Assembly (NCBI RefSeq): GCF_963676685.1
Contig: NC_092349.1
Coordinates: 60,805,431-60,869,430 of the forward strand
Source of the DNA: Mytilus edulis
Lineage: Eukaryota; Mollusca; Bivalvia; Mytilida; Mytilidae
Direction of reading: 5' to 3'
Length of the DNA: 64,000 nucleotides
Below the pieces are notes generated by a model. It made no database searches, was not told where the DNA came from, and saw only the letters and a list, made by a program, of their open reading frames with translations. Below are positions 11,101 through 21,114 of this stretch, in pieces (the stretch's first letter is position 1; each line of letters begins with the position of its first letter). The position numbers and the translations under genes are program-made.

Positions 11101-14100
11101 GACGAGATATGACAAAAATCTGCATTTTCACGATAATGACAACAGATGGACAGTAGACAGAAAAAAATATACCAAGAGAGAAAACTACGCATTAACAGAC
11201 TATTTAACACATGACAGAGGCAAAATTCCTTTGATCTTACTGTGGTATAATCTGGATAATGCACGGGTCAGGTGTGCATTAACTACTTCAATAATTGCAC
11301 AGGTCACGTGAACTTCACGTCCTTGACAGATGTTTATTGTACAGTACTTTGCGTTTGTTGATTCCATTGCTACTACAGATATTTGTTTTTCTCCATTTTG
11401 TAAGAAATATCAAGTGGATACATGTATCTATACTCGGACATAAAAATCAGTCACTTGATAAAACATCAAAATAGAAAACATACAAAACAAATGTAGTAGC
11501 ATTACAATCAACACAGTACAAGTCTAAATAAGATAAAGAACACAGGTTGATTTAATACTAAAATTATTTTTCCATCAATATAAAAAAAATTGTCATTAAA
11601 AAAAAATGAAAATAAAGTATCATCGACATCTTCCTATTATAGTCTTGATATGTAAGATTTCAGTGTCACAACATGACACAATGAAAACTGAAAAAAAACA
11701 CCCGCTTTTTCATACATTTCTATGTACGGCTTAAAAACAACTTAAAATAACAATTCAGTGTTAAAAATTGAAAACAAAATCTGTGAGGTTCACATCTTCG
11801 TTACAAAATTGAACACGCAGTTTTGAAAAGAGCTGTTACTTGGCAATCCCCGATATTTTCCTTTTGGTTTTGAAACATTAAATGCATTTTCTGTATTTTC
11901 AATATTAACTTGCTCAGGAAGGATTGCACGAGTATCGGTTATTGGTTTGGGATCCTCAAGTTTTATCTGCTTATTAGATGGATTCAAAATGTTAGAGACA
12001 TCTTTTAGCATAGAATCCGCAGGTCTTTTGTAGGTACGAATAGCTTTTTCACTCCTGTGACCTGTTCTATCCATTATCATCTGCTCACTGACTCCTGCTT
12101 GGTACAATCTAGTTGCAAGTGTTCTTTTCCCCGAGTGGTTACTAAAATTCCCCTTTGATTCTCCCTTTTGGCATATTGTCTTCATGAGTGACCCTAATCT
12201 ATTAGCACCCAGTATGTGGTCAAACTTAACAGAACCATCTGATAAAACAGGTCTACGATAAAAAGGACTGCTAACCGATTTATCAATTTCGTATATTGCA
12301 TTCATATACATCTGATACGATTTTAGGGTCTGACAATCCTTCTCTAAATATTGTCTGACAGATTTTGGTGCAATATAGCGATGGCGTAGCCCTCCATTAT
12401 ACGTTTTATTATCCTTACCCCGGAATTCAATATAGTTTCCGTTATCATCTTCTCCTAATTGTATTTGAGAAATTTGCAGATTACGGTGTTCGTCACGACC
12501 ACGTAGACCAAAATATTTACAGTTGTAGAAAAAAACAGTATGCAATAAACTTTCGGATGAATGATTACCAAACACAGACTTGTCCCACAATATTTCTTCC
12601 TGTTCAACTGAAATTGGATCTGCTTGTTTAACATTTATACCATACCCATCTGATGTTAATTTCTTCATCTGTGCATCAAGTATTTGTCTAAACCTCAGAA
12701 ATCTGTCATCAGACTCGTTCAAAAAGTTAAGATTAGAAACACCGTGTGACCGCATTCCTCTTAGAAGTCCAGTTACAAGAAGATAAAGTGTTTTCGCTGG
12801 ATATTTCTCTCCATTCTTTTTCCGAACTTCTACTACAAATTTTCCTAAAATGCTGTTAATATCTTGAACAGACAAATCCTTCAGGTTTGGTATAATTAAA
12901 CCACTACGAATTTTAGAATTCTTCCAGTCTTCATAGACATTAACTGCCCATTTTGTGGCTTTCTTTGTGTTTTTGTTCTCAGCATCTTCAATAAGTGTAT
13001 CAATTTCATTGTCTGTCATTTCTGCAAACCTTGATTCGACTCCTTGTTCCTGATCTTTAGGTTCTTCATCCTAAAATAAGATAATATCACATGAATTCAA
13101 CACATGGCAGAGGCAAAATTCGGCAGTGGCAAATATTTCATGAATGTTCCGGATGAGAACAATTAAACAATAAAACAAGTCGGAAGTTTCCGTAAATAAT
13201 TATATCAAGGGTCTAAGTAGCAGATCCAGAACTTTTTATTTAAGGGGGAGGGCTGACTGACCTAAAAGGAGGGGGCGCGCGTCATGCTTCAGTGATTCCC
13301 TATATAATTAACCATTTTTTTCCACAAAAGAGGGACCCGGCACTCCATCCCTTGGATCCGTCTATGGGTCCACACCTCAAATCATGCAATAATGGGTCGG
13401 CGTGTGGCAGATAATTCTAAAAAAAAAGACGTACCTTGACATTTTGGATCTTTCCGTTTTCCGAAGGAACTTGCAACCATAGATCTAAGTCTAGTCCTAG
13501 GTCAAATGAAACAGCTGAGGTGTTGATTAAATCTCCAGATGCATTCTCATCCATCACATTACTAGGAAACTCTCCAAAAAAGTCCTCTATATTTACATTT
13601 CTCAGTTCCATTTCATCCTCCAATGTTTCTAATACTTGTGATAAGATCATATCATCCTCCGATAATTCATGATGAAATCCATCCATTTCAACGTCTTGTT
13701 GGGCGGATATGATTTATGCGGGAAAATTGTTGACGTCATGTGTTAAAACAGTTATTGGCCAATCAAATCGGTATATATGTTTTAATTCGCACAGCACGAG
13801 ATGACTCATTAACCCGAACTCCTTCGTCGTTCGGGTTAAACAGGGTCACTCGAGCTGTGCAAATTAAATCCCATATACCGACTTGCTTGGTCAATAACTA
13901 TAACTTGTTAGATAGCTTTGTTAAAAATACATATCATTTTAATGTAAAGATAAGAAACTGCTGGGACTAATTCATTGAGTGCCATGAAACAATGAATTTC
14001 ATAAACATGATAAAAAAAAGTTTTTAAATTGATTTTTTTTTGCTACTTTTGCTACGATATCTTTACTTAATATAATATAAAAAATAGTTAATTTTGTGTA

Positions 14101-17100
14101 CTAGATATTTAGTTTTGTATATATACAGGTTGCACTATAGGTATAATGAACCATTCATTCATTTGACTTATTGTTGGGTAACTGAAACCACATATTTATT
14201 TTTGTTTGGCACATAAGGAAAACATTAATTCTGTAACTATAAATGAATAAAGAAAACATAAACTGAAACAACTGTTTTTATGGTTATAGTTTAATTGTAT
14301 TCTCAGTTATGAATTGAACAATATAAACTAAAACATAAAGGAAATAGAGCTTCAACGCGACGCGTTAAATGACATTAAAAAAAATACAGTTATTTTTTTT
14401 TACGCAAAATGTGATGCTATCCAAAATTTCTGGGGAGAACACTGTTAACTTAATTGTTTTTACAATCTGAAGTTTTGGGATCTAACTAAGCCACTAAAAT
14501 AATTTACCTATACAATTAAATAAAATACACTTGTATAAGTATCTTACAAATTTACTTATAAAAGTATATTAATATTTACTTTTTCAAGCAAATAAAAATA
14601 ACTTGTATAAACAGTACCCATAACTGACACAATAAGGCCTATTTAAAAAAAAAAACTTAATCTGGCAGACTCTTGCAAATAAAGGGTGAACACAGAATCT
14701 TTAGTTTGATCAGACTGCATAGTTGATTCAGAAGGACGCAAACCAAGTAATTTTTAACTATTCACCAGAGTATAAATGACTTGGATACAAAGTATCTATA
14801 CATCACCTTGAACTAGGGCCTTCAACATTGAGTAAAGTCCATACCCTATAGTCAGCAGGTAGTATTTCACATTTTTATGCAAAAGTTGAACCTAATTTAT
14901 GATTGACATGAGTCTATTTAATATTTCAGACACAGATGTGACCAATGTGACTTTTACTGTATCAATCGTAGTAAACTAAGATTTCATAAAATTAGACACT
15001 CAGGTAATTATTTTAGAATAACAAATATTGGAATTAAAAAAAATGTTACGTTCAACTATTTACAGAGGGTCAATGCTGTCTGAATGGCCTTAAATAAGTT
15101 GACAACAATCATAATTGTGTTTAAATTACAAACTATTTCATACAATTCAAAAAATTTGGTCGTATATTGCTATTACGTCGTCCGAAGACGGATGGTTTTC
15201 GGATAATAACTTTAGTATAAGTTAATAGAAATCAATAAAAATTTAAAATAAGGTTTATAACCACTAGAGGAAGCTTGGGATTGATTTTAGGGGTTATGGT
15301 CCCTATAGTTTAGGAAAAAATGGGCCCAAAAGGGGTCAACATAAGTATTTTTCTAGTTTCGAGACAATAACTTGTGTGGAAGTGTATGGATCTTCCTGAA
15401 ATTGTACCATAAGTTTCCATTTCAAAAAAGGAAGGTTTGGATTGATTTGGGGGTTATGGCCCAAATTGTTTAGGAAAAAGGGGCCAAAAAAAATACTTTT
15501 CTAATACTTTGTTTAAATTGCTTATTTCTTGACCAATTTCAATTGGGTTTTATTCTTGAATTTTTGGGGTTCTTAAATATGCTGAATCAAACCGTGTATT
15601 TTGGGGGTTTTGGTCCCTATAGTTTAGGAACAAGGGGCCCAAAAGTGGTCAAAATAATTATTTTTTTAGTTTCGAGACAATAACTTGTGTGTAAGTGTAT
15701 GGATCTTTCTGAAATTGTACCATAAGTTTCCATTTCAAAAAAGGAAAGTTGGGATTGATTTAGGGGGTTAAGGGCCAAACTGTTTAGGAATTAAAGTTTT
15801 TATATTACTTATTTGACCAACAGAATTTTTGTCTGAATAGTCTAATAATAAAATTGAGAATGGATTTAGATTTTTGATTTTTGGGCCCTGTTATCAAATT
15901 GGTCCACACTGAGGACAAAAGGATCCAAAATTAAACTTTCATCAAAAATCGAATTCTTGGGATTCTTTGATCATATGCTGAATCAATCCATGGCCATGTA
16001 TTTAGATTTTGGATATTGGACCATAATAGGTAAATTTAAAGTACATTAGACCACATTCATTCTGTGTCAGAAACCTATGCTGTTTCAACTTTTTAATCAC
16101 AATCAAAATTCAGAGCTGTATCAAGCTTGAATGTTGTGTCCGTACTTGCCCCAACTGTTCAGGGTTTGACCTCTGTGGTCGTGTAAAGCTGCACCCTGCG
16201 GAGCATCTGGTAAGTTGACATATTAATATTTATATATATTCTTCATATCATGCATATACATGATATATACATGTAAAGGCCATGTATGAAATCATATTTG
16301 CATATATCTGAGGAACAACAAATCAGAGCTTTCTAAACTTTGTCATCAATACAGTATGCTTTATTTAAAAACACTCAGTCACATTGACATGTGAAACAAG
16401 AGGGACATACATACAAAATACAAACACATACAATCAAAGAAATAGTGACCTACATATTATATGTATATATATATAATCTTATAAAGTCCTTTGTGAAATT
16501 TTTGTTCCACTTTAGTTTATTCTAGGACACATCGATCAGGGCTCTCTAAAATTTGGAATTAGCTCAATGTGAGCATACTTTTCTGTGTAATGTAATGAAG
16601 AGATAAAAAATATTGTATGTTAAGCTCAGATGATATCAATTGGTGATTTGATGGACACGTAAGCGGAGCCAGTAAACAACTATTTTCGACCATCAAATCA
16701 CTATAAGCTAGTTGTTGCTGTCTCATTTTAAAATACAGTATTGTTATCTCCATCCTTATGAAAGATAACAATGTCAAATCATACTTTTAAAATCTGTGAT
16801 GCATCATCTGCGCATGCTTGTATATTTCCATATTTCAATTGTGAAGTGATTCCATGAAAATTTGTGACGTTAATTTACCAATGAAAATGAATGTTACAAA
16901 AAATGTGTCATTGTAATTTCAAATTCAATGCCCATCAACCACTTTTTATGGACACTTTCAGGGTGGATATCATTATTGGACAATAGTTCATGTTGTTCTC
17001 ATGTATATTTTCACAGGAGAAAAGAATCATACCTGTGGACAGTGTGGGAAATCTTACCTTAACCAACATCAGCTGAAAAACCATATCAATAGTACACATG

Positions 17101-19148
17101 GAGGTATGAATAAACAAAATTGAATTAACTGTATATTAAAACAACTTATATGAAAATTTTGGATGGCCTTCAACAATGAGAAAAACCTCTACTAAATAGT
17201 TGGCTATGAAAGGCCTTGACATGAAAAGTATGAAACAATTCAATTCAGACAGACATGATAATCTTGATAACCAAAAATTAAGTTATTGATTGAATTTTTT
17301 TTTATCTATATTGTGTGTAATAAAAACCATTTAAACAGATAAAAATGATTCAGAATTGCTAAGGGCAATAAAATAGTTATAAGAGAAGGTAAATTTTGTG
17401 AGCAGTTAGTCGAAATATTCTCAATATAGAAATAAGGAGATGTCGTATGATCGCCAATTAGACCGCCATCCACCAAAGTTTAAATGAAGTGGATATAAAC
17501 AATTTTAGGCAACTGTACTGCCTTCAACAATGAGAAAAACTCATATACTGTATGGTCGGCTATTAAAGTCTCTGACATGAAAAATATTGTAAAAAGACTT
17601 GTATTTTGGCAAATTACCTTCCTATGGCTAGCTAAGCATCATGTGCCATATCAAAGGAACATAAGGAAAACAAAGTTTACTATGGTAACTGGGAACTTAA
17701 AAATGCCCTTATATTAATTTGCATACTGCATTTTACAATAGTTTGACAATGAGGGCTCTTGTATTAAAGTCAAATTTTTAATTACATGTATTAGTAATTT
17801 CAAATCAAATGGTATGTGTGGTTCCAGTTACATCCAAGAAAAAGTAAGGGTAGGTAGGTGGGGATTTTTTTTTTTTTTTTTTTTTTTTACATTTAGTCTT
17901 TGGAAGCAACATTCTGACTTAAACAGAGCTTAATGAAAAATATCAAAAAAATCTTTTGGGTAGCCTATTATTAAGATTAAAAAGTAGGGTAGGTAGCTAT
18001 AGGGTAACTCAAACCATACATATATTTATATTTGGCCTAAGTCTTACAATTTTATTTTGTTTTGCATTTCAGCAAGAACATTTGACTGTCATCTATGTTC
18101 ATATGTAAGCAAGAGAAAGTCAGAACTTAACAACCATATTAAGTCCAGACATTCTGTAAGTAGCTATGTTAAACCAAGTCTTATTTTCTCCAAATTATCA
18201 GAAATATTGAAAAAGTTGATTATGCATAAACATTACAAAGCTTTAATTTTAGAATCATGGTTAAGGGCTGTGTAATTTTATCATACATATATGTACATAT
18301 AGTACCATTGGAAAACTTTGAAAATATTTTGAAAATTGCATCATTAGAAAGATCATCCACAAGTTTGGTAATCAGTGCCAGAAGCAATTTCTACAAGAGT
18401 TATGCCACATGGAAATTCAAATTAATTAAAATTGCATTGTAAGTGATTTCAAACAAACCTTACTTGTAGCATAGGGTATTTATAAAAAGCGAAGAAGAAA
18501 AATATTTTGGATCTTTTTGCCCTTGCCCAGATTAAATATATGCATAAGTTAGGGAAAGTAGAATTCTGTTCTATTATAAAAGACTGAGGTTTTGTTAATT
18601 TTAAATAATACTTTATGTTTTATATTTTCCAACAGGAGGACCGTCCATTTACATGTAATCTGTGTGACTATGCATGTAAATTGAGAGGAAACTTACATAA
18701 ACATATCAGACTGGTTCACAAAGTAGATGTAGTAACAAGGAACCAGTTGCATCAAAACATGCTTCAGACGGGAAAAGGCTATATGGATTTACTTAACGCT
18801 AGGAAAACAGATGAAATAGTGATTCAAGAAAAAGAAGAAAGTTCAAAACCTAAAGAAACTCCAAAACCATCTACCGAGCCTTCTCCTAGACTAATAATAA
18901 GTGAAGAACCCAACCAAAATAGACAATTTCAGCAGGTTCTGGAACCTCAAATTGTAGATGATGGAATGGTCAGAAGAAATATTGAAATGTTGATGATAAG
19001 AACAAATGAAGGCTTAATTAACAGAAATCCTGAAAATTTCACTGCTCCAATAGCTGGTAGTGTTCCTATAGTTGGTAATGTGTATCATCCAGTTAATATG
19101 ACAAGCAATGGAAATTTTCAACCTCCTGGGACACATGGATTTTCATAG
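6788..19148 (+). CDS. BTB/POZ C2H2 zinc-finger protein 1 (seven exons, 818 aa)
   Basis: Exons are 6788-8146, 8738-8947, 10025-10155, 14930-15003, 17017-17103, 18073-18155 and 18636-19148; all introns are GT-AG and the 2457 coding bases stay in frame. Residues about 13-130 form a BTB/POZ domain (FCDVEI, VHKVILA, VRYLYTGEI), known to mediate dimerisation and co-repressor contact. A long linker follows, acidic at first and then very basic, with likely nuclear signals (TKRSRRR, KKPKRKRG). Ten C2H2 fingers come next. Finger 1 has C-x2-C-x11-H-x4-H; finger 3 has C-x4-C and is completed across the first splice. The C-terminal tail of about 140 residues is polar. The inferred role is a nuclear DNA-binding regulator; targets and closest orthologue are unknown. 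A paralogue with the same first-exon plan lies at 40262. Intron 3 (4.8 kb) holds a transposon with its own gene on the other strand. Confidence 0.88.
8738..8947 (+). CDS. BTB-ZF gene 1, exon 2 (fingers 3-5)
   Basis: The acceptor is TACTTTCAG ending at 8737; the donor is AAA|GTAAGT; phase is 0 at both ends. The first residues GCTFKTLF supply the second cysteine of finger 3 (C-x4-C-x12-H-x3-H), and finger 4 is complete. Finger 5 begins here (YKCDIC) and takes its histidines from the next exon. Confidence 0.88.
9240..9330. repeat. Fragment of the GATGTGGTATGATTG dispersed repeat
   Basis: GAAGATGTGGTATAATTGCC followed by CAATAAGACACCTCTCC matches the start of the longer copy at about 38932. It lies in intron 2 of gene 1. 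The remainder of that intron (8948-10024) shows no other feature. Confidence 0.5.
10025..10155 (+). CDS. BTB-ZF gene 1, exon 3 (end of finger 5, finger 6)
   Basis: The acceptor is TTATTTCAG ending at 10024. SHEMKEH completes finger 5 and LLCEIC begins finger 6. The exon ends in phase 2 (AT|GTAAGT). An in-frame TAA overlaps the donor, so failure to splice would stop translation at once. Confidence 0.82.
11790..13070 (-). CDS. Tyrosine recombinase gene, exon 2 (catalytic)
   Basis: The exon begins after acceptor ATTTTAG with DEEPKDQEQGVESRFAE and continues in frame through MTDNEID to the stop at 11790-11792. If exon 1 is not used, the internal ATG at 13019 would give a 409-residue protein that still has the full catalytic domain. 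Confidence 0.85.
   Translation of the reverse strand, partial: DEEPKDQEQGVESRFAEMTDNEIDTLIEDAENKNTKKATKWAVNVYEDWKNSKIRSGLIIPNLKDLSVQDINSILGKFVVEVRKKNGEKYPAKTLYLLVTGLLRGMRSHGVSNLNFLNESDDRFLRFRQILDAQMKKLTSDGYGINVKQADPISVEQEEILWDKSVFGNHSSESLLHTVFFYNCKYFGLRGRDEHRNLQISQIQLGEDDNGNYIEFRGKDNKTYNGGLRHRYIAPKSVRQYLEKDCQTLKSYQMYMNAIYEIDKSVSSPFYRRPVLSDGSVKFDHILGANRLGSLMKTICQKGESKGNFSNHSGKRTLATRLYQAGVSEQMIMDRTGHRSEKAIRTYKRPADSMLKDVSNILNPSNKQIKLEDPKPITDTRAILPEQVNIENTENAFNVSKPKGKYRGLPSNSSFQNCVFNFVTKM
11790..13686 (-). CDS. Crypton-type tyrosine recombinase (DUF3504-like), two exons, 510 aa
   Basis: On the minus strand, exon 1 runs 13686 to 13435 (84 codons, acidic, starting MDGFHHELSEDDM). Exon 2 runs 13070 to 11790. 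The intron has donor AAG|GTACGT and acceptor ATTTTAG and is phase 0. Exon 2 carries an N-terminal SAM-like core-binding region and a catalytic domain. The visible catalytic residues are R in YFGLRGRDEH, H and R in NHSGKRT, H in DRTGHRS, and Y in IRTYKR, which together make the tyrosine-recombinase set. Known relatives are Crypton transposons and host proteins derived from them (ZMYM2/3/4, QRICH1, KIAA1958). The open frame suggests recent activity or selection. It lies inside intron 3 of BTB gene 1, in opposite orientation. Whether it is mobile or domesticated is not settled by sequence alone. Confidence 0.82.
13215..13366. mobile_element. CAGTGGCGGATCCAG-type MITE in the recombinase intron
   Basis: GTAGCAGATCCAGAACTTTT at the left and CTTGGATCCGTCTATGG at the right are decayed inverted ends. 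The interior TGACTGACCTAA and TCATGCTTCAGTGATTCCCT blocks match the better-preserved copy at 27663-27823. Confidence 0.6.
13435..13686 (-). CDS. Tyrosine recombinase gene, exon 1
   Basis: This exon has 84 codons from ATG 13686-13684. It encodes an acidic leader with no recognised domain, rich in D, E and L, ending NGKIQNVK at donor GTACGT in phase 0. Confidence 0.75.
13687..13800 (-). promoter_or_regulatory. Putative promoter of the recombinase gene (CRE, CCAAT)
   Basis: Upstream of the recombinase ATG there is a perfect cAMP-response-type palindrome TGACGTCA at 13731-13738, overlapping ATTGG/CCAAT motifs at 13754-13763, and an AT-rich TATA-like stretch (ATATATACC on the minus strand) near 13772-13780. 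The promoter role is inferred from position and motif content. Confidence 0.4.
13751..13898. repeat. Long imperfect palindrome (foldback), 148 bp
   Basis: The left arm starting GTTATTGGCCAATCAAATCG pairs with the complement of the right arm, GTTATTGACCAAGCAAGTCG. The arms continue for about 70 bp each to an apical hairpin, AACCCGAAC (13811-13819) with GTTCGGGTT (13829-13837) around a 9-base loop. Dyad symmetry centres near 13824. The left arm contains the CCAAT motifs listed for the recombinase promoter. Confidence 0.75.
14930..15003 (+). CDS. BTB-ZF gene 1, exon 4 (finger 7)
   Basis: A 74-base exon between AATATTTCAG and CAG|GTAATT. It enters in phase 2 and leaves in phase 1, encoding one finger (HRCDQC ... 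HKIRHS). The final G joins GA of the next exon to give the common linker HSGEK. Confidence 0.82.
15165..16212. repeat. Dispersed bivalve repeat with an internal 310-bp duplication
   Basis: The block starts near ACGTCGTCCGAAGACGGATG and ends near CCCTGCGGAGCATCTGG, both landmarks I recognise from repeats in bivalve genomes. Within it, 15290-15470 and 15600-15790 are near copies: both contain GGTCCCTATAGTTTAGGAA, TTTCGAGACAATAACTTGTG and ACCATAAGTTTCCATTTC. It lies in intron 4 of gene 1 and has no long ORF. Confidence 0.6.
17017..17103 (+). CDS. BTB-ZF gene 1, exon 5 (finger 8)
   Basis: An 87-base exon between TTTTCACAG and GAG|GTATGA, phase 1 at both ends. It encodes one complete finger, HTCGQC to HINSTH, with spacing C-x2-C-x12-H-x4-H. 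Confidence 0.82.
17160..17620. repeat. Two partial copies of the CTTCAACAATGAG dispersed repeat
   Basis: GGCCTTCAACAATGAGAAAA at 17165 and GCCTTCAACAATGAGAAAAA at about 17520 are each followed by a GGCTAT...TGACATGAAAA block, as in the longer copy at 38932-39260. They lie in intron 5 of gene 1. A T run of about 23 bases follows near 17866-17888. Confidence 0.5.
18073..18155 (+). CDS. BTB-ZF gene 1, exon 6 (finger 9)
   Basis: An 83-base exon between TGCATTTCAG and TCT|GTAAGT. It enters in phase 1 and leaves in phase 0, and encodes one complete finger (FDCHLC to HIKSRH). Confidence 0.82.
18636..19148 (+). CDS. BTB-ZF gene 1, exon 7 (finger 10 and C-terminal tail)
   Basis: The acceptor is TTCCAACAG ending at 18635. 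Finger 10 (FTCNLC to HIRLVH) is followed by a polar tail rich in K, E, P and N, ending at TAG 19146-19148. A possible polyadenylation signal AATAAA is at 19297-19302, inside the MITE that starts at 19239. Confidence 0.85.
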   Translation, partial: EDRPFTCNLCDYACKLRGNLHKHIRLVHKVDVVTRNQLHQNMLQTGKGYMDLLNARKTDEIVIQEKEESSKPKETPKPSTEPSPRLIISEEPNQNRQFQQVLEPQIVDDGMVRRNIEMLMIRTNEGLINRNPENFTAPIAGSVPIVGNVYHPVNMTSNGNFQPPGTHGFS

Positions 19149-19238
19149 GAAAGTGTCACAATTTTACATTGTTATAGCAGATATTCATGTGTTTGAAGAA
19201 GGATCAATCAAGCTATCTTTGCTTGTTTTATTAGGTTG

Positions 19239-19900
19239 TAATACAGTCAGGGGTACTGCTTGTAATCTTTATTTAGTAGTAATACTTGAAGAAGTAAATA
19301 AAATATACTTGTATAAGTTAATTATAATGTTTGAATAATCTCCCCTTAATTTTCTCAAAAATTTACTTGTATAACATGTATAAGTAAATATGTTTTACAA
19401 TTCCACAAAATTCTCAAGTTTTGAGATGTAAAATCATGCATTTAACAATTTTTCAAGAGTTCAATGTTTCATCTCATTAATTCAACAAAGAAACTGATTT
19501 GGCAAAGATCTTAAGGCCTTCAAAAATTGCTCCTTGGGGGCTTGTAAATGAGCAGTGTTCTGAAGATAACAGATACAATGAGATTTTCATTGTCCCTGAA
19601 ATTACACTGAAATGATTAGTTAAAAAATCTGTAAAGAACAGACACATCAAAATTCTTTACGAGCAAAGAAGTTCTAAGAATTCAAGAAAAGAAGATGGGA
19701 AGACTTTTTTACTTCTATATATAAGTAAAAATATTTGAATGTCTAAGGGACATAACTAGGCCAAAAAATAATTTACCTATACAAGTAAATACAATACACG
19801 TGTTTAAGTATCCTACAAATTGACTTATATAAGTATATCATTATTTACTTTTTCAAGTAAATCAAAATTACTAGTACATGTAGTACCCCTGACTGTATTA
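19239..19900. mobile_element. CAGTCAGGGGTACT MITE, reference copy (662 bp)
   Basis: The terminal inverted repeats are TAATACAGTCAGGGGTACT at 19239-19257 and its exact complement at 19882-19900. Behind them the first 100 bp of each side are loosely inverted-complementary and rich in TTACTTGTATAAGTA-type motifs. No transposase is encoded. A TA target duplication is possible because the ends read TA/TA, which would fit a Tc1/mariner-type mobiliser; that is inference. It begins 91 bp after the stop of gene 1. Confidence 0.75.
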
Positions 19901-20088
19901 CCATTGCATAACCTGCAATAAAGAAGCAAAGTTCTGTTATAACTAGCAATACAATTTTGAGCAGAAAACAATGGATGACTGAAAAACCTGTTTGACCAGT
20001 TTGAACTATATTGATTCATAACATTTATTGAATTTATGGTTATTGTGTGAAAAACATACAAAGATACCTTTTATGTAGAACACTCAAA

Positions 20089-20312
20089 TACTGTAAACCA
20101 ACAATTTTTTGTGAGCGATTTATTTCGTGCCTTTTGCAAGTAGAAAAATAAATAAAGCGAATATAATTCGTTGTGAGTTTGTAAAACTTGGATCTTTTTT
20201 TTAATATTCAACTACATCAAATTTGAAAATCGTGAAATTAAATCGCCGTGAAATAGGTTAGAAAGGACTTATCACAAAACAAAGTATCCGCGAAAATTAT
20301 TGGTTTACAGTA
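20089..20312. mobile_element. 224-bp MITE, TACTGTAAACCAA ends
   Basis: The left end is TACTGTAAACCAACAATTTT and the complement of the right end is TACTGTAAACCAATAATTTT, 19 of 20 matching. The interior has GTGAGCG/CGCGAAA-type motifs near both ends. There is no coding content. Confidence 0.65.
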
Positions 20313-20513
20313 ATTATGATGTGAGAAATGTGATATATATCAATCTATAATATTAAATCATATATGAGGGTCTGGATGATGTTTATAGAATTACAGTCAT
20401 GACAGTAATAACCATAAAATTATGAAAAGAAAAATATTAGAAAAAAATATGAAGAATCCAGAAAAATTGGATGTGAAAGTGCAAAGAATAACTATGGAAA
20501 ATAAATGAATTAG

Positions 20514-21114
20514 TTAAGGTGGTATGGGTGTCTTCCTCCATCTTGGATTGTAATAAACAGAGAATCAAAGGTCCAGATTTTCCATCAAGTTAGCAAAATT
20601 TGATGCAGGAATGCAGATGTGTAATGTACATTTTCATTTAAAAGTACCAATTTATAAGAATATAACTTCTAAATATTGATATTTTTGCAAATGTTAATTA
20701 TTTTTGGTTGTTTTTATTTTTTTTTTAAATGGGCATTTTAAGGGGAGGTAACTCTAAAAAAGTACATTTTCTGAAGGATTCTGTATGGAATTTTCCTATT
20801 TTGTATTTTAGCTGGAAAAAACGTACGGTGACCCTATCTTTTCTTTTGATATTCTCAAAGCAGTGTCTGAAAGCTATCTTTTCCTGAAGTATTTAACAAT
20901 TCTATCATTTTGTTTAGTTTCTAATTACAAAATGGTGTTTTTTCCTGTATAATCCATACAAAATGTGTCATTTTGTCCCGTCCTGTAGCTTGAGAAAATG
21001 CGCGGTGACCTATCATTTTTATTATATTTTTCAACATGTATCAATAGATACAACGTTATGGCAAAGTATGAACAAATTCTATCATTTTTATTTTAGACTC
21101 CCATACCACCTTAA
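20514..21114. mobile_element. 601-bp element with TTAA-flanked inverted ends
   Basis: TTAAGGTGGTATGGG at 20514 and CCCATACCACCTTAA ending at 21114 are exact inverted repeats, and each includes TTAA. TTAA target sites are characteristic of the piggyBac superfamily, so a non-autonomous piggyBac-like element is possible. There is no transposase inside; a 66-codon ORF near the right end is not protein-like. Confidence 0.6.

Larger units (their letters stand above)
10420..14444. mobile_element. 4.0-kb element with 15-bp terminal inverted repeats carrying a tyrosine recombinase
   Basis: Both ends carry a perfect inverted repeat, CAGTGTTCTCCCCAG at 10420-10434 and its complement at 14430-14444. Subterminal GATGCTAT-type motifs recur near the left end (about 10467, 10507) and once near the right end (14413). 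The CAGTGTT start and subterminal repeats resemble hAT elements, but no 8-bp target duplication is visible. The only substantial gene inside is the minus-strand tyrosine recombinase. Either a Crypton inserted into a hAT-like element, or the recombinase belongs to the inverted-repeat element. Confidence 0.6.
10242..14632. mobile_element. CAGTCAGGGGTACT MITE copy, split by a later insertion
   Basis: The left half, 10242-10419, starts TACAGTCAGGGGTACT and includes the ATTATCTCCCCTTAATTTTC block. The right half, 14445-14632, includes AATTTACCTATACAATTAAA and ends AGTACCCATAACTGACA, a decayed version of the family end. The order and sequence match the intact copy at 19239-19900, so the 4-kb element at 10420-14444 was inserted into this MITE. 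Confidence 0.6.

Noticed and set aside
10420-14444. 8-bp target duplication for the recombinase-bearing element
   Set aside because: The flanks CAGTACTT and TTAACTTA do not match, so no duplication is claimed.
18257-18442. 61-codon ORF between exons 6 and 7 of gene 1
   Set aside because: Intronic; exons 6 and 7 join in phase and give a complete finger order without it.
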